Shown: in pieces, positions 26,523 through 39,200 of the stretch
How the letters are laid out: each line of letters opens with the position of its first letter
How positions within the stretch are numbered: the first letter of the stretch is position 1
DNA from: Zychaea mexicana
Lineage: Eukaryota; Mucoromycota; Mucoromycetes; Mucorales; Lichtheimiaceae
DNA length: 64,000 nucleotides
Direction of reading: 5' to 3'
Assembly: GCF_025766255.1 (NCBI RefSeq)
Contig: NW_026516699.1
Span: 62,001 to 126,000, forward strand
Made by a program: the position numbers and the translations under genes
The notes under the pieces: model-generated
What the model was told of the DNA's origin: nothing
Databases searched by the model: none
The model's input: the letters and a program-made list of their open reading frames with translations, nothing else

Positions 26523-27649
26523 TTAATTGCTCTTGAACAGTGTAAGACCATTGTATACTTGTTCGTATACGGTAAACACGATGCCGCCCGAGAACTGATA
26601 TTGAAAGTTTTCAATGAGTTATTCACATCAAGTATAGCACATAGAACACATACTCGACAGAATCATTCATCCCCTCAAACAATCCATGCACCACATATGT
26701 ATCGAACCCAAGAGAACAAAACTTACAATCAAACGCGCCAATCGGGGTGTAGTACCCTTCCATAACGAAAATACACCATTGGCCTTTACGACCTTGAGCA
26801 AACAATCAACCGAGTTTTTGTACAACTGACGAGCATCCAGACCCTGCATACGCGTCTTGACCACATCCAGGGGCATTGTGGTATAAACAGTGACGATACC
26901 TGCCATGGCACCAGCAGCAAATGTGTATGCGGATGGCAACGGTGCGTCACCTTGACCGCGGTACGATTGTAACCATGACCTGAATGTTGAGTAGCAACTG
27001 AATCGGACAGCACTGTTGGCGCCCTGACGTGCCATGACAGGACCTACACCACGATAAATGCCGCTAAAACCTTCCTCTTTGATAATTGTCGAAGTACCAT
27101 GTACCAATCCCTTATATCTTGGTGTTTGGCTGTTTTTATCATGAATCAACTTTGTTCTAAAACAATACATTATCTGTTAGTTCATTGTCATTCACCCAAT
27201 ATATATCTCTAACTAATTCATATTCACACATAGACGTACTTGATAGTTTCTGAGGGAGTCACCACCAGTGCAGCCTCGGTCATGCCAGCACCCAAACCAG
27301 CTAACAAGCTTCTGGCACCAGACAACTTGCCGTCCTTGTCACGTAACTGATTGGCGATCTGGTCATATGTCAAAAATCGTACACCAGCTTTGGCAGCATT
27401 GCCAATAGCCAAGGCACCAACACCAGTATATATAGCAGAAAAGCCTCGCGTTTTATAGGTTTGTACAAGACAGTCAATGGGACCTTTGAATCGTGCTTCG
27501 CCAGGTTGTAACTTGCCACCAGCTTGCAGCTGCAACTGTGTCTTGACATACTCGGTTGGGTAAGTAATGACACCTTCAATACCACCAGCAATAGTGCCGG
27601 AAATCAGGGAGAAGACGGGGTCTTTCTTTTTAGCGTCTTTGGCAGCCAT
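26523..27649 (-). CDS. CTP1: Mitochondrial tricarboxylate (citrate) carrier
   Basis: Inner-membrane SLC25-family exchanger that exports citrate for malate, feeding cytosolic acetyl-CoA (family knowledge). Three exons, 27649-27240, 27156-26727 and 26594-26523, join in phase to 303 aa, a normal carrier length. All three mitochondrial-carrier signatures are visible: YPTEYVKTQ, TPSETIKTK (spanning the first splice) and MPLDVVKTR. The ending TPRLARLI-FSGGIVFTVYE matches the citrate transport protein tail and confirms the last small exon, which is easily missed. Six membrane helices are expected. The gene converges on the isopeptidase gene. Confidence 0.95.
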
Positions 27650-28708
27650 GGTGCTATACTTTATAATTTATTGGTTTTGGTAAACTTTGGATAAGGGATA
27701 GAGTGAGTGCAACACGCAAAATACGAAAATAGTGTGGAGGGTGTCAAACTGTATGAGAAAATCGAGATGGCAGTCGGAGATAATCTCTTTGTTGCCTAAA
27801 TCAAAGAATTCCGGTTAACGCCGATAGCAAAAGATCTACTGCGCGGCAAAGTTTTATGTTGAATCGATCTATACTAAGAACAACTGGATTGTTGGATGTC
27901 TAAAAAACGGTTGCTTTTCTGTGATTGATAGGATCAATGTGAGAAAAGACCAAAAGAGATAAAAAAAGCATAATTTACTACCTTGTTTCATTAAGCGGTT
28001 CTTTTTGCCTAAATTTGTCAATTTGAAAAGCCGATGGATATGTGCCTATGCTCAGCATCCCGCTAGCTTGTATTACTATTGTTGGTACTGTGCCGATGTG
28101 CCCCGTAGTTATTTACGGATAATTCCTTGATCTGATGCTGTTACTAACGTACCTTAGTGATACTATTAGAGAGCAAGAAGAAAATCAATGTTATAATTGG
28201 GAAAAAAGAAGCAAGATCACTTTATGATCCATATCAACGATGTACTACACACTCAGATTTTATAAATAAGATGTAGAAAGTACTAATAATATATGCTATT
28301 CATAATCTACCTGTTGGTATCAGGTGTAAAAGAATACATATTCTCGCGGCCATCTATGATGTTTCCGCGGTAAAAGAGCTCTAAATTTTGTTGGGTAACG
28401 CTGAAGAAAGTCCTACTGTTACTGCTAGTAGTAAGCTAATAAGCTGCTGCCAATGCTAATAATCGCTTGATGATAAATAAAGACGCATGAGTCTCATGAC
28501 CTCGTTTATATCTCAGATCTGCCTGGTGGAAAGTATATAAGTTGCGACTTCACCTTACACATTTAGCTACTGATAACACACAGTAATAAACATATAACTA
28601 CGAGGTAAATGCGAAATACACAGCGGTAACAGCAATACAAGTGGCTGTATCTTAGAAAAAGAGATGATCTAATGAAGAAAAAGTTACCTCCTTGATATAA
28701 AACGAACA
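27650..28708. other. Gene-free stretch
   Basis: Citrate-carrier promoter on the left. The rest is AT-rich without a supported ORF. Confidence 0.5.
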
Positions 28709-28879
28709 ATGGTCAACGAGACAAGCCTCCCCGAAGAAGATTATTCAGATCAGTATGCGATTTTGCGGCAGCTAGAACAAATTTTACAAGACCTTCTTGA
28801 ACGGCATATCGAACTAGTGAAGCGAATCAATAAGATACGCCAAGATCTACAGCAGGAGCAACTGGGCAACAACCTTTAG
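28709..28879 (+). CDS. Small coiled-coil ORF (56 aa)
   Basis: An uninterrupted 57-codon frame begins MVNETSLPEEDYSDQYAIL in AAC-ATGG context and ends with TAG. Residues about 18-50 form a clear heptad pattern (LRQLEQILQDLLERHIELVK and onward), so the product would be a short helical protein. Size and layout recall small kinetochore or Mediator-type coiled-coil subunits, but I cannot match a family. Either a complete tiny gene or the last exon of a larger one is possible. TATAAAA lies about 10 bases upstream of the ATG, too close to be its TATA box. Confidence 0.45.
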   Translation: MVNETSLPEEDYSDQYAILRQLEQILQDLLERHIELVKRINKIRQDLQQEQLGNNL

Positions 28880-29931
28880 TACTAAAGAGCCAGTCGCCTC
28901 AACACAGAAAGAGGATGATGAATAATTAGAAGCATCCTAATGTGGTCATAAATGTTCTTTACAAAAAACATGTAATAGCGCTCATAGACAATTAGGCCTA
29001 TGCTGCTAAAAAGCAGTTTTCGAGAAATAAAGATATATTTCAATATAAAAAATACATTATTCTGACGACTTTCGCATATAGTATGTGTATATTCACTCAT
29101 TCATTGAAAAGGAGATTGGGATCGAAATTAAGGGAAGGCGATGCTGGATGATACTGTTACGTGATATGCCTGTTGCCAACTCCACATTGATTTAGAGAAA
29201 TAAATAACGTGGACACACAATGAGGCAGTCAGTGTCATGTATCGTCGTGCAACTCTCGGGTAAAAAAGTGTCAGAAGTGTCAAATACCTTATGATCCGAT
29301 CAGTGATGACTATTACGGGGCAGGATTATGTAGGTAAAGTAGCAGTCGTTGCCTTTTTGGCATTAATGGGTGAAAATTTGGAAAGAGCCGCATTTAGTAG
29401 TGTGAACAACGAGCGACAGACGGAAGAAGTAAGTTTGTGTTACTCCTCAGCAAAAGATATCTGGATGAGGCTATATGCTACGTAGAGTAAGAACGTAAGA
29501 AACAATGACGACAAGTAAACTATACTCAGTTGTTTTTATCTAACTTGAGATGGCATGCTTGCATTTTTTTTCTTACATTAGCCCTTTTAGATTACTTGAT
29601 TGCAGCAAAAGGCCACTTTTGACATGTTCTTTCACTTTAAATAGCTATTCTTTCTCGGAGCCAGTAGCACTTTCATCGACAAGTACATACAGTAGAATAA
29701 AAGTAATTTACTATGTATGACTACATAAGAAGTATTATCTACTAACATATCTCTGGATGATGCGCCATATTTTTCGCAAAACATGAGTAATAATATTGTA
29801 TTAAAATCGAAGCAAAATTGATTTTATTGATATAATGTCACAGCAAGTAGTAGATGGACTCGTGTGTGAGACTGCCATATTTTGATATAGAAGGAGCGAA
29901 GAAAGTATAGAAACAGCGGTATATAATGTTG
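28880..29931. other. Mostly empty; one possible exon
   Basis: A frame from 29306 (MTITGQDYVGKVAVVAFLAL and onward, to a GTAAGT donor at 29429) could be a coding exon, but no partner exon was found. No other content is supported. Confidence 0.3.
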
Positions 29932-30712
29932 TTATTGATCGTTGCTTGCTGGAGGAGTAGGTAGTTGATCCTGTTCTTGCGCCAGTGAATTATTTCCTTC
30001 ATTGTCGGTGTTGTCGTCAACTTGTCTATCTTCTTCGTTATAATGATCCGCATAGATAGTTTCCGCATGTGGTTGTCGTCGTCGTCGTCGTTCTTCATTC
30101 TGAATTGCCCGGAACGCGAGGGCTGATTTGGAAGAGATAATTAAAGGCCTCAAGCTGCTCGTCAGATGCTGGGAGATTTCCTACAGGAGCATCGCGAATA
30201 CATACTATTGTATGCAAATACCTTGAGAGTTGCTGGACACTATAGAAGAAGAAGGGGGGAAAGTGGTGTAACAAAGGCGTTCTGATCAGTGAAAATATTT
30301 GATTGGTCACAATATAAAAGAGCTTAAATAGAAACAAAGTGAAAGGGTTCGGTTTGAAAGGGAGAGAAAGCAGAAAGATAAAATCCTACTATTATCTGCT
30401 CTGTATAAATTTTATATCATCTAAGTACCCAGGGAAGCGTTCTTGAAGGCCATCCGATGCCAATGCTATGGTGGCTGCAGTGGAACGAGAAGCAATGTTG
30501 GCGGCTTCGAGTGCTGAACCCACTGTTGTCATCATAGTGTCATGTTGCGGCTCTTGCTGTTGTTGTAGCTGACCCGCCACTTGTTGCAGTAGCTGCTCTT
30601 GTCGCCATTGTTGATATTGCATTATCGCATTATGAAAATCTTGAACGAATTGGGCTAAGCTCGCTTCAATTACGGCTAAGGCGTGTTCGATACGTTCATT
30701 CTGAGAAGACAT
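29932..30712 (-). CDS. Unrecognised coiled-coil protein, splicing uncertain
   Basis: The first exon starts at 30712 (MSSQNERIEHALAVIEASL) and is a helical, Gln-rich segment with an Ala-rich stretch (ALEAANIASRSTAATIALA), ending at a GTACTT donor near 30426. An in-frame ATG at 30751 would add 13 residues. Downstream, two endings compete. One uses an 18-nt micro-exon near 30225-30242 and then a frame ISSKSALAFRAIQNEERRRR running to an acidic tail at 29932. The other splices to an acceptor near 30131 and stops soon after. The acidic-tail version looks more protein-like but needs a 41-nt intron. I do not recognise the family. The helix-rich start suggests a subunit of a multi-protein complex. Confidence 0.4.
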
Positions 30713-31725
30713 TTTGGGTGATGAAGGTGTATGGAAAAGTATTGAGAACATCGGTAGTGCGCGATGAGGGTATTTATACGCGAGAAGAGAAGAGATCTGT
30801 CAATTTTCTTGGATCATTCTTGGTATCAATGAGTAAAAAGGTGGTTAGTATAACAATAACATCCATCAATATTATTAAAGTATCGTTTTTCCTTGCGAAT
30901 AGCAGGTAGCATCACAGCAATTCCCGTACACAAGACAAGTTTTTAGGATTACTTCATTTAAAACATTTGGCGACAACAGTGTACTTCTTCGTTGTAGTAG
31001 TAGTTAGTACATAATAGCATTGACGTCGTCAATCAAAAAAGTACATGATAGCACAATGCATTACGTAATACAAGCTTATGCAGGTGTCATTGTCAGAGGT
31101 ATGCAAGAATTATAATTAATGGTCGCGATATCTGTATAAAAGGCGATTACTAGTAGGTATATACGTACAGTGATAATATACATAAGAAAAAGTATAATTG
31201 CAGCCCTTTCACATCATAGGCACATGAAAATTGTGAATGAACTCAATTCAGCAAATGCTTGTATATAAACGCAGGCGAGTCTTGATTAACATCAGTGGAA
31301 TCAAATGGGTTATATGCTAAGGCCTCTTTTCCGAGTTTGATTACCTGTTACTCCACTATGTTTCCGCTTGTATCATACAGATTGCTTCAATAAGACAACC
31401 ATCACCAAGGTAGAGGTGCATAACGTGCTCTAAATGCACAAAGCTATTGTAATACGATACGTGATACAGAGCATAGTTCATCAAGATAAGCTCTTGGGGC
31501 GCTGAAAAATCCCGTAGACCTGTATCGGTACAATATATACCCAGTAAAAAAAACATCACATTTTCCGAATATTGCGTTTTTTTGATATTTCGTTACGATA
31601 CTCAAACTACCTACCTATAACCATTCGATGTCATGAAAGATCAGAAAAAGAGATATGAAAAGATAATAATAGTTAAAACAAATATGCATGTGTCTATGGG
31701 AAGTGTGTATCTGTGTAAGTGTGAA
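30713..31725. other. Gene-free stretch
   Basis: AT-rich, with no supported ORF or RNA gene. Confidence 0.45.
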
Positions 31726-32271
31726 TTATTGGTGTAGATAAATAGAAATGAAGGTGTTTATATATGGCGTGTATGGCGATTGTAATCGCGCCACGTTCTT
31801 GGCAAGTTGCGTCTTCTTCCGGAAAGTGATGTTGGCTTCGAGATAGGCATCGACTGCATCGTCATCCAGTGACTGTTGGAAGTCCTGGTACTGCTCGACG
31901 GATACAACACGTTCGTAGTGTGCCGAAGCAGATTCAAAACTTTCCGTTGTTTCTTGTAATCGCGCTATCAATTCTCATTGGCGGGCGCGGAGACGCTGCA
32001 TTTGGCGCTCCCAACGCAGGCGCTGTTGCTCTTGATCCTCGAAGATTGTCTCGGTCAAATCGATGATATTTGATTGTTGATGCGTTTGTACGCGAGATCG
32101 ACGATTCAAAATAAGTGGTTCGTCTTCTTCTTCACTGTCCGTTAGCGGCGAAGCGGTAGTGGTAACAGTAGCTGTAGTAGCATTAGCAGTAGTAGTCGGT
32201 GTTGTAGTAGTAGCAATGGCGGCAGCACCTCGTGAACGATGATGATCGGCAAGATGCTCGTCCAGCGCCAT
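31726..32271 (-). CDS. Coiled-coil protein with one in-frame TGA
   Basis: From ATG at 32271 the frame reads MALDEHLADHHRSRG, an Ala/Thr-rich segment, an acidic patch (SEEEDEPLIL), then a helix (QQRLRWERQMQRLRARQ). A TGA at 31977-31975 interrupts it. The same frame continues at once with ELIARLQETTESFESASAHY and stays open to a TAA at 31726. Heptad-like character is the same on both sides, so this is very likely one gene of about 181 codons. No GT-AG pair near the TGA would splice it out. Choices are a nonsense mutation, a base error, or read-through. The context CAA-TGA-GAA is not the known TGA-CTA read-through motif. Function unknown. Confidence 0.5.
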
Positions 32272-34955
32272 ATCTTTGAAACCATTTTCATGGAGCTGAT
32301 ATGCGGTATAAGCAAAATAGTAATGAAAGGATAGTAGTACATCTTACGACGCTCAGGATAAATCAAAAAATGAACGAAGAGACGCATTTAGTACCACTAC
32401 TAAGTACGGAATGCCACCAACTGAAATATTCAACGCTCAGTAGTAGGGTGGTATAAGGATACCAAAAATCCTTGCCGAGTGTTGTTTAGCACCTGAGGAT
32501 TCCTCGAGTGGAAAAATGCTATGACACCATTCATTATACCAAAATGTCTCCACAGCAGAAATACTCACACCGCAGCCGACAACAACAGCAACAGCAATTG
32601 GTTGTCAATAAAGCAAACTCATAAGCCTTACCAAAGACGGGTTTTCATGGAGCGCGAAAAGCGAGGTCATCTTTGTTAAGGACATTGGCTGGTACAGTAC
32701 AGGTACTCGACCGCTCACGATAAAGACCAGATGTTGGAGGTCTGACGCACGTTCATTGGTAACCTTACGTTGAAATTCATGTTTGCTTTCTGGAAATCTT
32801 TAAATGCTCTGGAAAGCTTTCCAAGGCTTTTGAAGGCTTCAAAAAGCCTCAGGTTACAACCTTTTCTCTGCCGTCCCTGCCACTGCCTACATATCTGCTA
32901 CCAATCATCCTGTATACCCTGACTGCTATTTTCAAATTTTAAACAAAAGCTCAAGTCATGCTTGCTAATTACATGCGCTAAATATGTCTAGTAGTAGATG
33001 TAAGGAACAACTCATGCCGACAAGTGCATCCAGGTGACGACGCGCTCTATAGTTTATTTCAACGTCACATCGATAGGTTGTCGCTCCCTGGCGGTGCTGC
33101 TGCTCTCCTTTCTACTCCTTCTGTTCATCGACATCCTTATTGTTGCGATTGTGTCCCTCGGCTGTCACTGCCACTTCTTTCTTTGAATAGGCCGTTGTGA
33201 CATATTTTGATTTTCTTGAAGTGAACTTGGTAGCGATTTCCATGGTATCTGAATTGGTGCCGAAGCACCGTTCATGCATGAAAACATCAGAAACCGTTGG
33301 CGTTACACACACTTTCGAAAATGTTCCCACTCGACTCTTGCCCCTAATGCATATAATACACCGATAAGAGGCAAGCTTAAGTGAACAGAAAAGAACGAAA
33401 CTCATCGTGATCGCCAAGTAGCGAGATGGGACGAGTGTGTGCATGGAGCCTGGAGCGCCTACAATGTGCAGGTGTTATCGGTGTGAAGCATGGCCCTTGA
33501 GAGATAGCCATCCATTGTTCGCGATCCTTGTGCAACATCGGATGGTCAAACAGGTCAAACAGTGACGCCTACAAAAGAACAGGACTCGACTGCGCATTCC
33601 CCTTTCTCTTTTTTTTTTCCTCACTGTCGAAAGATCTTTTCCACCTTTTCCACTTTAATGAACGATACCAATGGATACCACTTTTCACCAGCTTCTTCAT
33701 TTGAGGGTTGTCTTCTGCTACTTGTGTCCGAGTGGGTGTACGTGCAGAATCAGTATTCGTTATTGTTTTCGGCGTACATTTGCGACTTTCATTAGGATCT
33801 TTGTGACGCAGTGCACGAATCGCTATTGCAGCGAGCCCTACCCGTGAGCGCACTACAAGCCGTAAAGTTCTCTTTACCGCAGTGCACTCACAAAGTAAGT
33901 ATACACGTAATTCCGCCCTTGACAAACCTTTTTCACCCATCTTCTATTTGTAGTGATTTGTTATTGGGAGGTGTAGGTTTCTTTGGAACTGAGGCTTGTG
34001 GAGACCAAGGGAGAGCAACCTCTCCTTTGAGGAACGAAGGATTCATATACAAGCCGGTCATTTGAAAGCAATATTAAATAAACTTGTCTTCTTCTGTCTT
34101 TTGTGTACAATAAATTTTATTAATTTCGTTTCTACTCTCTTGAAGAAGTGTTTGTAACTATCCTGAGCATGGGCTGATCAATTGACTATTATAATAAATG
34201 CTTTTCGAGGAGCAGCTTGCTGCAGAAAACGAGACCAGCCTCTCTCTAAAAGAAAATTATGAATTGTGAATTTGCCGGTGTGGTTCCGTGGACAGAGCGA
34301 TCCATTCATTTAATCAAACAACCAGAAGTGCGATCTCTGGCGTGCCAATGGAGATGTTCACTTATAAAAATTTGGCGAGCGGTAACTGACCACAGTGCAT
34401 CCAACTTGTAAAAATTCATTATTTTTGTTTCAATGTAAAACAGCTTTAAAAAAACGACATCCATCACCGTCATCAATTATCGAAGAACGTATCATAGTAA
34501 AAAAGCTGTTCGACGATCTGCAAATGCATGTGTCACTGTTGCTCATATGCAACTGTAATAGTAACGGCGTTGATACTTGAGGCATGGTCATAAACTGGTT
34601 TTTTTTTATAACATACGCTATATCTATGAAAATATTGCTTTTGATTAATGGCACAGCAAGACGTAAATGCTTCATTGGTAGTACACATTGTATATACATG
34701 CACATGGCATAGAAACACCTTTGAGTTTTGATTTGATATAGGTAGCACCATCTACTGCATATCCACGAATCTATGTAATTCTTTGTGACGCAAAACATGT
34801 AGACTTCTAGGATAGCAAGCTGCTGGATTTGTTCGGCTGTGCGTTGTACAGTACCTATACAGAAGAATCGCTACGATTAACTTAAACATGATTTATGAAG
34901 TCATATTATATATACAGAGTAACTCGGTTAAAGATGTGAGACAAGCGCGAAGACG
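32272..34955. other. Gene-poor stretch
   Basis: No recognisable protein. It contains a short hairpin-rich segment near 32812-32856 (a 14-bp palindrome TGGAAAGCTTTCCA followed by AGGCTTTTGAA facing TTCAAAAAGCCT) and poly(A)-signal-like AATAAA motifs near 34075-34115. A basic minus-strand ORF at 33569-33940 is unconvincing. Confidence 0.4.
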
Positions 34956-36284
34956 TTACCATCTGGAATCAAGGGATGTTGATGATAAAGTTTTGTCATG
35001 AGCGAAATAATATGCTGACGATCCCAGTACGACCGCCGATGGATGGTGTAAAATACATATCGACAAAGGGAAAATCTTCTCGTGCTTGATGGACATTGTA
35101 TGCAGGTAGGTTTCTGCTTTTGTCCTCCGCCAGTTTTTTATCCACTGACCGTTGCATATGCCAGAGGCAAAGGTGCAGTCGTAATTCTCCCCATACGCCC
35201 TCGATAGCATTCATCATTGCCGCATCTTTATCCGAAAACATGAACAATGGATCGAATCCGTCTAACTTTAGTTGTCCGAAAATCTCTGTAAGAGTTTCGG
35301 TCTTGCTCAAAGGTCTTGCTTATTGGATATCCAACACCGTTCACGTTTGCTATTATACCAAACAACTCAGAGCCAGCACGATTTGTTTTGTAAGTGGAAT
35401 CGATGCAGTACTCCTCCACATACTCGCACTCAACCAACACAGGGGAAAATGGCGTAACGAAACCAAATGCACAAACTTCAAATGTATGCTTCCTAAGCAC
35501 CTAGTATTTATTGTCGTTAAAAAATAATATATACTATATGCTAACTAACAATACCTTTTTTGACGTTCATAAAGCAAAACAGCTCAAGAAGCAAAGGCTA
35601 TGTTTATCTGTTAGCAAAATATTGTCATACATACCTCGCGAAGGCCTTGATTGCTATATTTTTCAACAATTGGCCTTGAGGAAACCATTTTTGATCGTCG
35701 TTTAGGTGGTATTCCCGCTTGAAAGTCTCGTGCCACCAATAGTAGACTTACATTGGCGTAACATCCGAACCAGGAAAAAGGACAGCAACTTCTTAGTACA
35801 GATCAAAGAAATTCGTAAGAAGCGCTCTGCTTTGAATATAGCTTCGGACGTTGGCAGCCACAGGGTTACGTGGTGACGGATCAGTACCGACACGTTCGTG
35901 TTCTGAGTGGGTAATCGACAGCTCCACATAAGCGAGGGCTTTCTTGACGGTGCCTCTAATACGGCCACCACAACAAGATGTGGGCATTCGCTTGGTCAAA
36001 CGCTGGCGCTCTGTTGCAGGAAGAGGATTTAAAAAAAGTCTCGGATCGAGAGCAGTAAGCCATGGACGAGATGTCGCGGGAGAGAGAAGGAGTCAAGTAA
36101 GGCCTGGTACGTCCGAGAAAATGCGTGCCTTCACGTGTCTTGCGGCAATCAGTACACTTGTACTGTCCGAATTCGCTAAACCTGCCAGCATTACGAGCCT
36201 CGCGTACGGTCGTAACCGAGTCGGAGTGAGTATTATTATTGATTACTGTAATGTTAGGAGTAGCAGCGATGGTGGAGTTACTGT
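34956..36284 (-). mobile_element. Degenerate Mutator-like (MULE) transposase
   Basis: A decayed minus-strand transposase gene. The 5' part starts near 36284 (MNNSNSTIAATPN) and includes a zinc-knuckle-like FGQYKCTDCRKTREGTHFLG. A CGGRIRGTVKKALAYVEL segment follows near 35970. The catalytic region has EYCIDSTYKTN (first Asp) at about 35400-35440 and FMFSDKDAAMMNAIEG (second Asp) followed by LHLCLWHMQRS, the C-x-W-H hallmark of MULE transposases. The pieces lie in different frames: at least one single-base shift lies near 35310, and others lie near 36100 and 35810. In-frame stops confirm inactivity. Terminal inverted repeats and target duplication were not located. Confidence 0.8.
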
Positions 36285-39200
36285 TGTTCATTTTAATGAG
36301 GGAGAGGGAAAAGAGAAGGAACGAGAAAACAATTACAAGCCTCTTTTTCAGGGCAGTAATAAGCAAATAAACTCCACGAACAGAGAGTATCATCATTTTC
36401 GACTCACTTTTCTGTGGCATCTAAAGACAAGGCATAGTAAAAATAAGCGGATCGTAATTTATACCAAAAGGGACTATATATTAAGCTAAGTGGGACGTAA
36501 TGCACAGTAAACGGTGCTCTTAACGTATAGAAAAAGCAACCGCAAAAGAGCAGGACTTTTCTCTCGGGGTTTATTATGACATCATTGATTCGGCAACGGC
36601 AAGAAGTGTGCAAAGAGCCGGTCAGAGACACAAGCCCACATGATGTGAATTTTGCTGTGAAAACAGGCAACAGTAGGGGTAAACTCGCTGCGTCTCTCTT
36701 TTCTTTTTTTATTATCACATAACGAAGGCTCCGATCACGTACGCAAATAATCAAGGAAGCAAAGGTAGTCTAGGAATGAGGAATTCAGGAAGAGCGCAAC
36801 ACATATCTTTCTTTTTTGGATAGTGACGAAGTTACGCGTGTGCCAAACCTTGAACGTTCCAACAGCTTTCCCCTGAAACGAAAACTATGCGCATTGTGAC
36901 GCAGCGATTTGGCCATTTGACTTCGCACTCGAAATGCACAAAGGGATGGCGAGTGAACAAGGTGATCAATGGAGCAACAATATGCGCAAAAGTGTCAAAC
37001 GTTGGAGGAAGTCATCGTTTGTAGTGTTATTCTTCTGATCGTCCCAAAGGAACTTAAACGCTGCTTTAAAAGAACGTAGAACCGCACGAAAACAAACGAA
37101 CCAATTTACTTTATCGGCAGCAATGGAAAACAATGAAGGATGAGTCGAATTCACTAGCGGCAGCGGATACTTATCTATGAGCGGGCCAACTTATCTGCAG
37201 CAGCATATACTTGGGATGGAGGATAGAACTTTAGTAGTAGCATCAACCGGGATGGAGGATGGAGGGAGGAGGTTACACGGCGTGGTTCAGAGAACTGTTG
37301 GCGGATAGCGAAATGGTAAAGCAACAGTTTGACGAGCACGGTTAAACATAAAAGATAACGGGTCTGTTTTATATAGTGCAGCGATGGGGACATCTTTTTC
37401 CGCACACACATAACATTACGTACCACACACACAGTCAAAAGATAATATTAAAGTACTGTGGATTTGTCTGTGAAGTACGCTATATACACACGCTGTTTGC
37501 CCTGTTGGCTGAAGGAATGTAAACTGGCTGCTGGGTGGATTGTGTTCTCAGTGTTCACTGATGGTAAATTGTCTACCTTGTCAGTCACGCCTAATTCCGG
37601 CATTTACTGCTCACAGAAAAGCATTTCTTCCGTGAATGTACTTGCTCATTCGCATTCGTGTCTTTGTTTTCGCTTGACACGGTGCCGTGCACGGACCTCT
37701 CACAACCAAGCGGCGACAGCATCGGAGGTACAGCTGCCCATGGTGAGAGACACGTACCACTACCGCCGCAGCACATTTGTTTGGATGACCACCAAGCACA
37801 CCCCCTTTCCTTTCCTTTCTTGATAGTCCCTTTGAGCCATATGCTAAAGCCATACTATTAAGCAAGAGCCAATGAAAATCCATGGAACTTGGTGGAGCTT
37901 TTTGAAGTCCCGAGCGTGACAGTCAAAAAACGTCTATATAAAGCGAGCAATTTCGCTTTTCCTTTCTTTTTCTTTTTCTTTACTTTAGTTCGTTTTGGAA
38001 AGGCGTTGGGCTGTATGCGCAGGAGTCACTGTCTGTGCTATGATCAGTTCCGTGCCAGTGCTGGCGATTGTTCAGAGTCTTCTGATGATTGGATGGGCTC
38101 AGTGGTCCGCCATGAAGAGATGATTGCAATGTACCAGTGCGGGTCAGTGGAGGGTGAGGAACGAACAGATTATTATTACTATTATTTATTACACACATTA
38201 TTACACACAAATAAGAAAATGATAAACAAAATAAAACAATCTTTTTCTTTTCGCACTCTTCTCATAAACGTTCTACCGCTTTAGTTTATTGACAAGTTCC
38301 TTATTTTTTTGCCCACCCACAGCTTCGTGCTAAACAAAGCGGGGAACAATGACAGACGACAGTAACACGATCACAACGCGCTTTATCACACTTTGGAATG
38401 CACTTTGCACCTTTCTTTTTTTTACATTTCAGTGGTCGCGTAGTTCTGCTCGCGAAATAATCGAAAGGAAAGAATTTGTTGGGAGGGTATGGACTCCAGC
38501 AACAACGGCGCTTAAGGCAAGCTGTTCTAAACTGAGAGAACCAGTTTAATGGTTTGTTTCGCTCGCCACGCCCCTTTCAACCCCTTGATTAACCGAAAAC
38601 AGCCATGCTGGTCTATAATTTGACAATTTGTTTAAAGCTGCCCACATCCATCATTGCGGGCTTGGACGATCGGCAATCGCTGATTGCCGTGGGCATATAC
38701 TCGTATAAGACGCTGGCTACGGCGTTCAGCACACATTTACTCCAACCCAATCCAATACACGCTCAGTCATGCTGGTGATAAGATATCATATTAAACAACT
38801 TGCATAACACTATCCGCTATCATACCCCAGATACTTTTCCTTTTTTCTGATTTGAATTCGTCAATATAACTTGTGGTGACAAAACTTCCGTTCTGAGTGC
38901 ATCATCGGCTCCCTTTTCTTGGTAAATAATCGTATAAGAGATTAAGAGATCACAAATGACATACGTCTATGCATCATATCGCGTCAGTCCATATCGGGTT
39001 ATAATAGCCTTACATATGCTGGATCATCCGAGTATAATGTTTACGTGCTTTACACAACTCGTTTGGATTGTCTCTATGCGACAGTGCTTAGCTTTTTGCC
39101 ATGGTAATTGCTGTGTATGCTTTTGCTTGATTTTTAGCCGAGTACCTTATTCCGATGATGATTTAGGTAGTGTAATGATGTGTTTTACCACAGTGTATTT

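Noticed and set aside
28478..28560. C/D snoRNA-like TGATGATAAA with a downstream CTGA-like box
   Set aside because: The C box is imperfect, no terminal stem was found and no guide sequence could be assigned.
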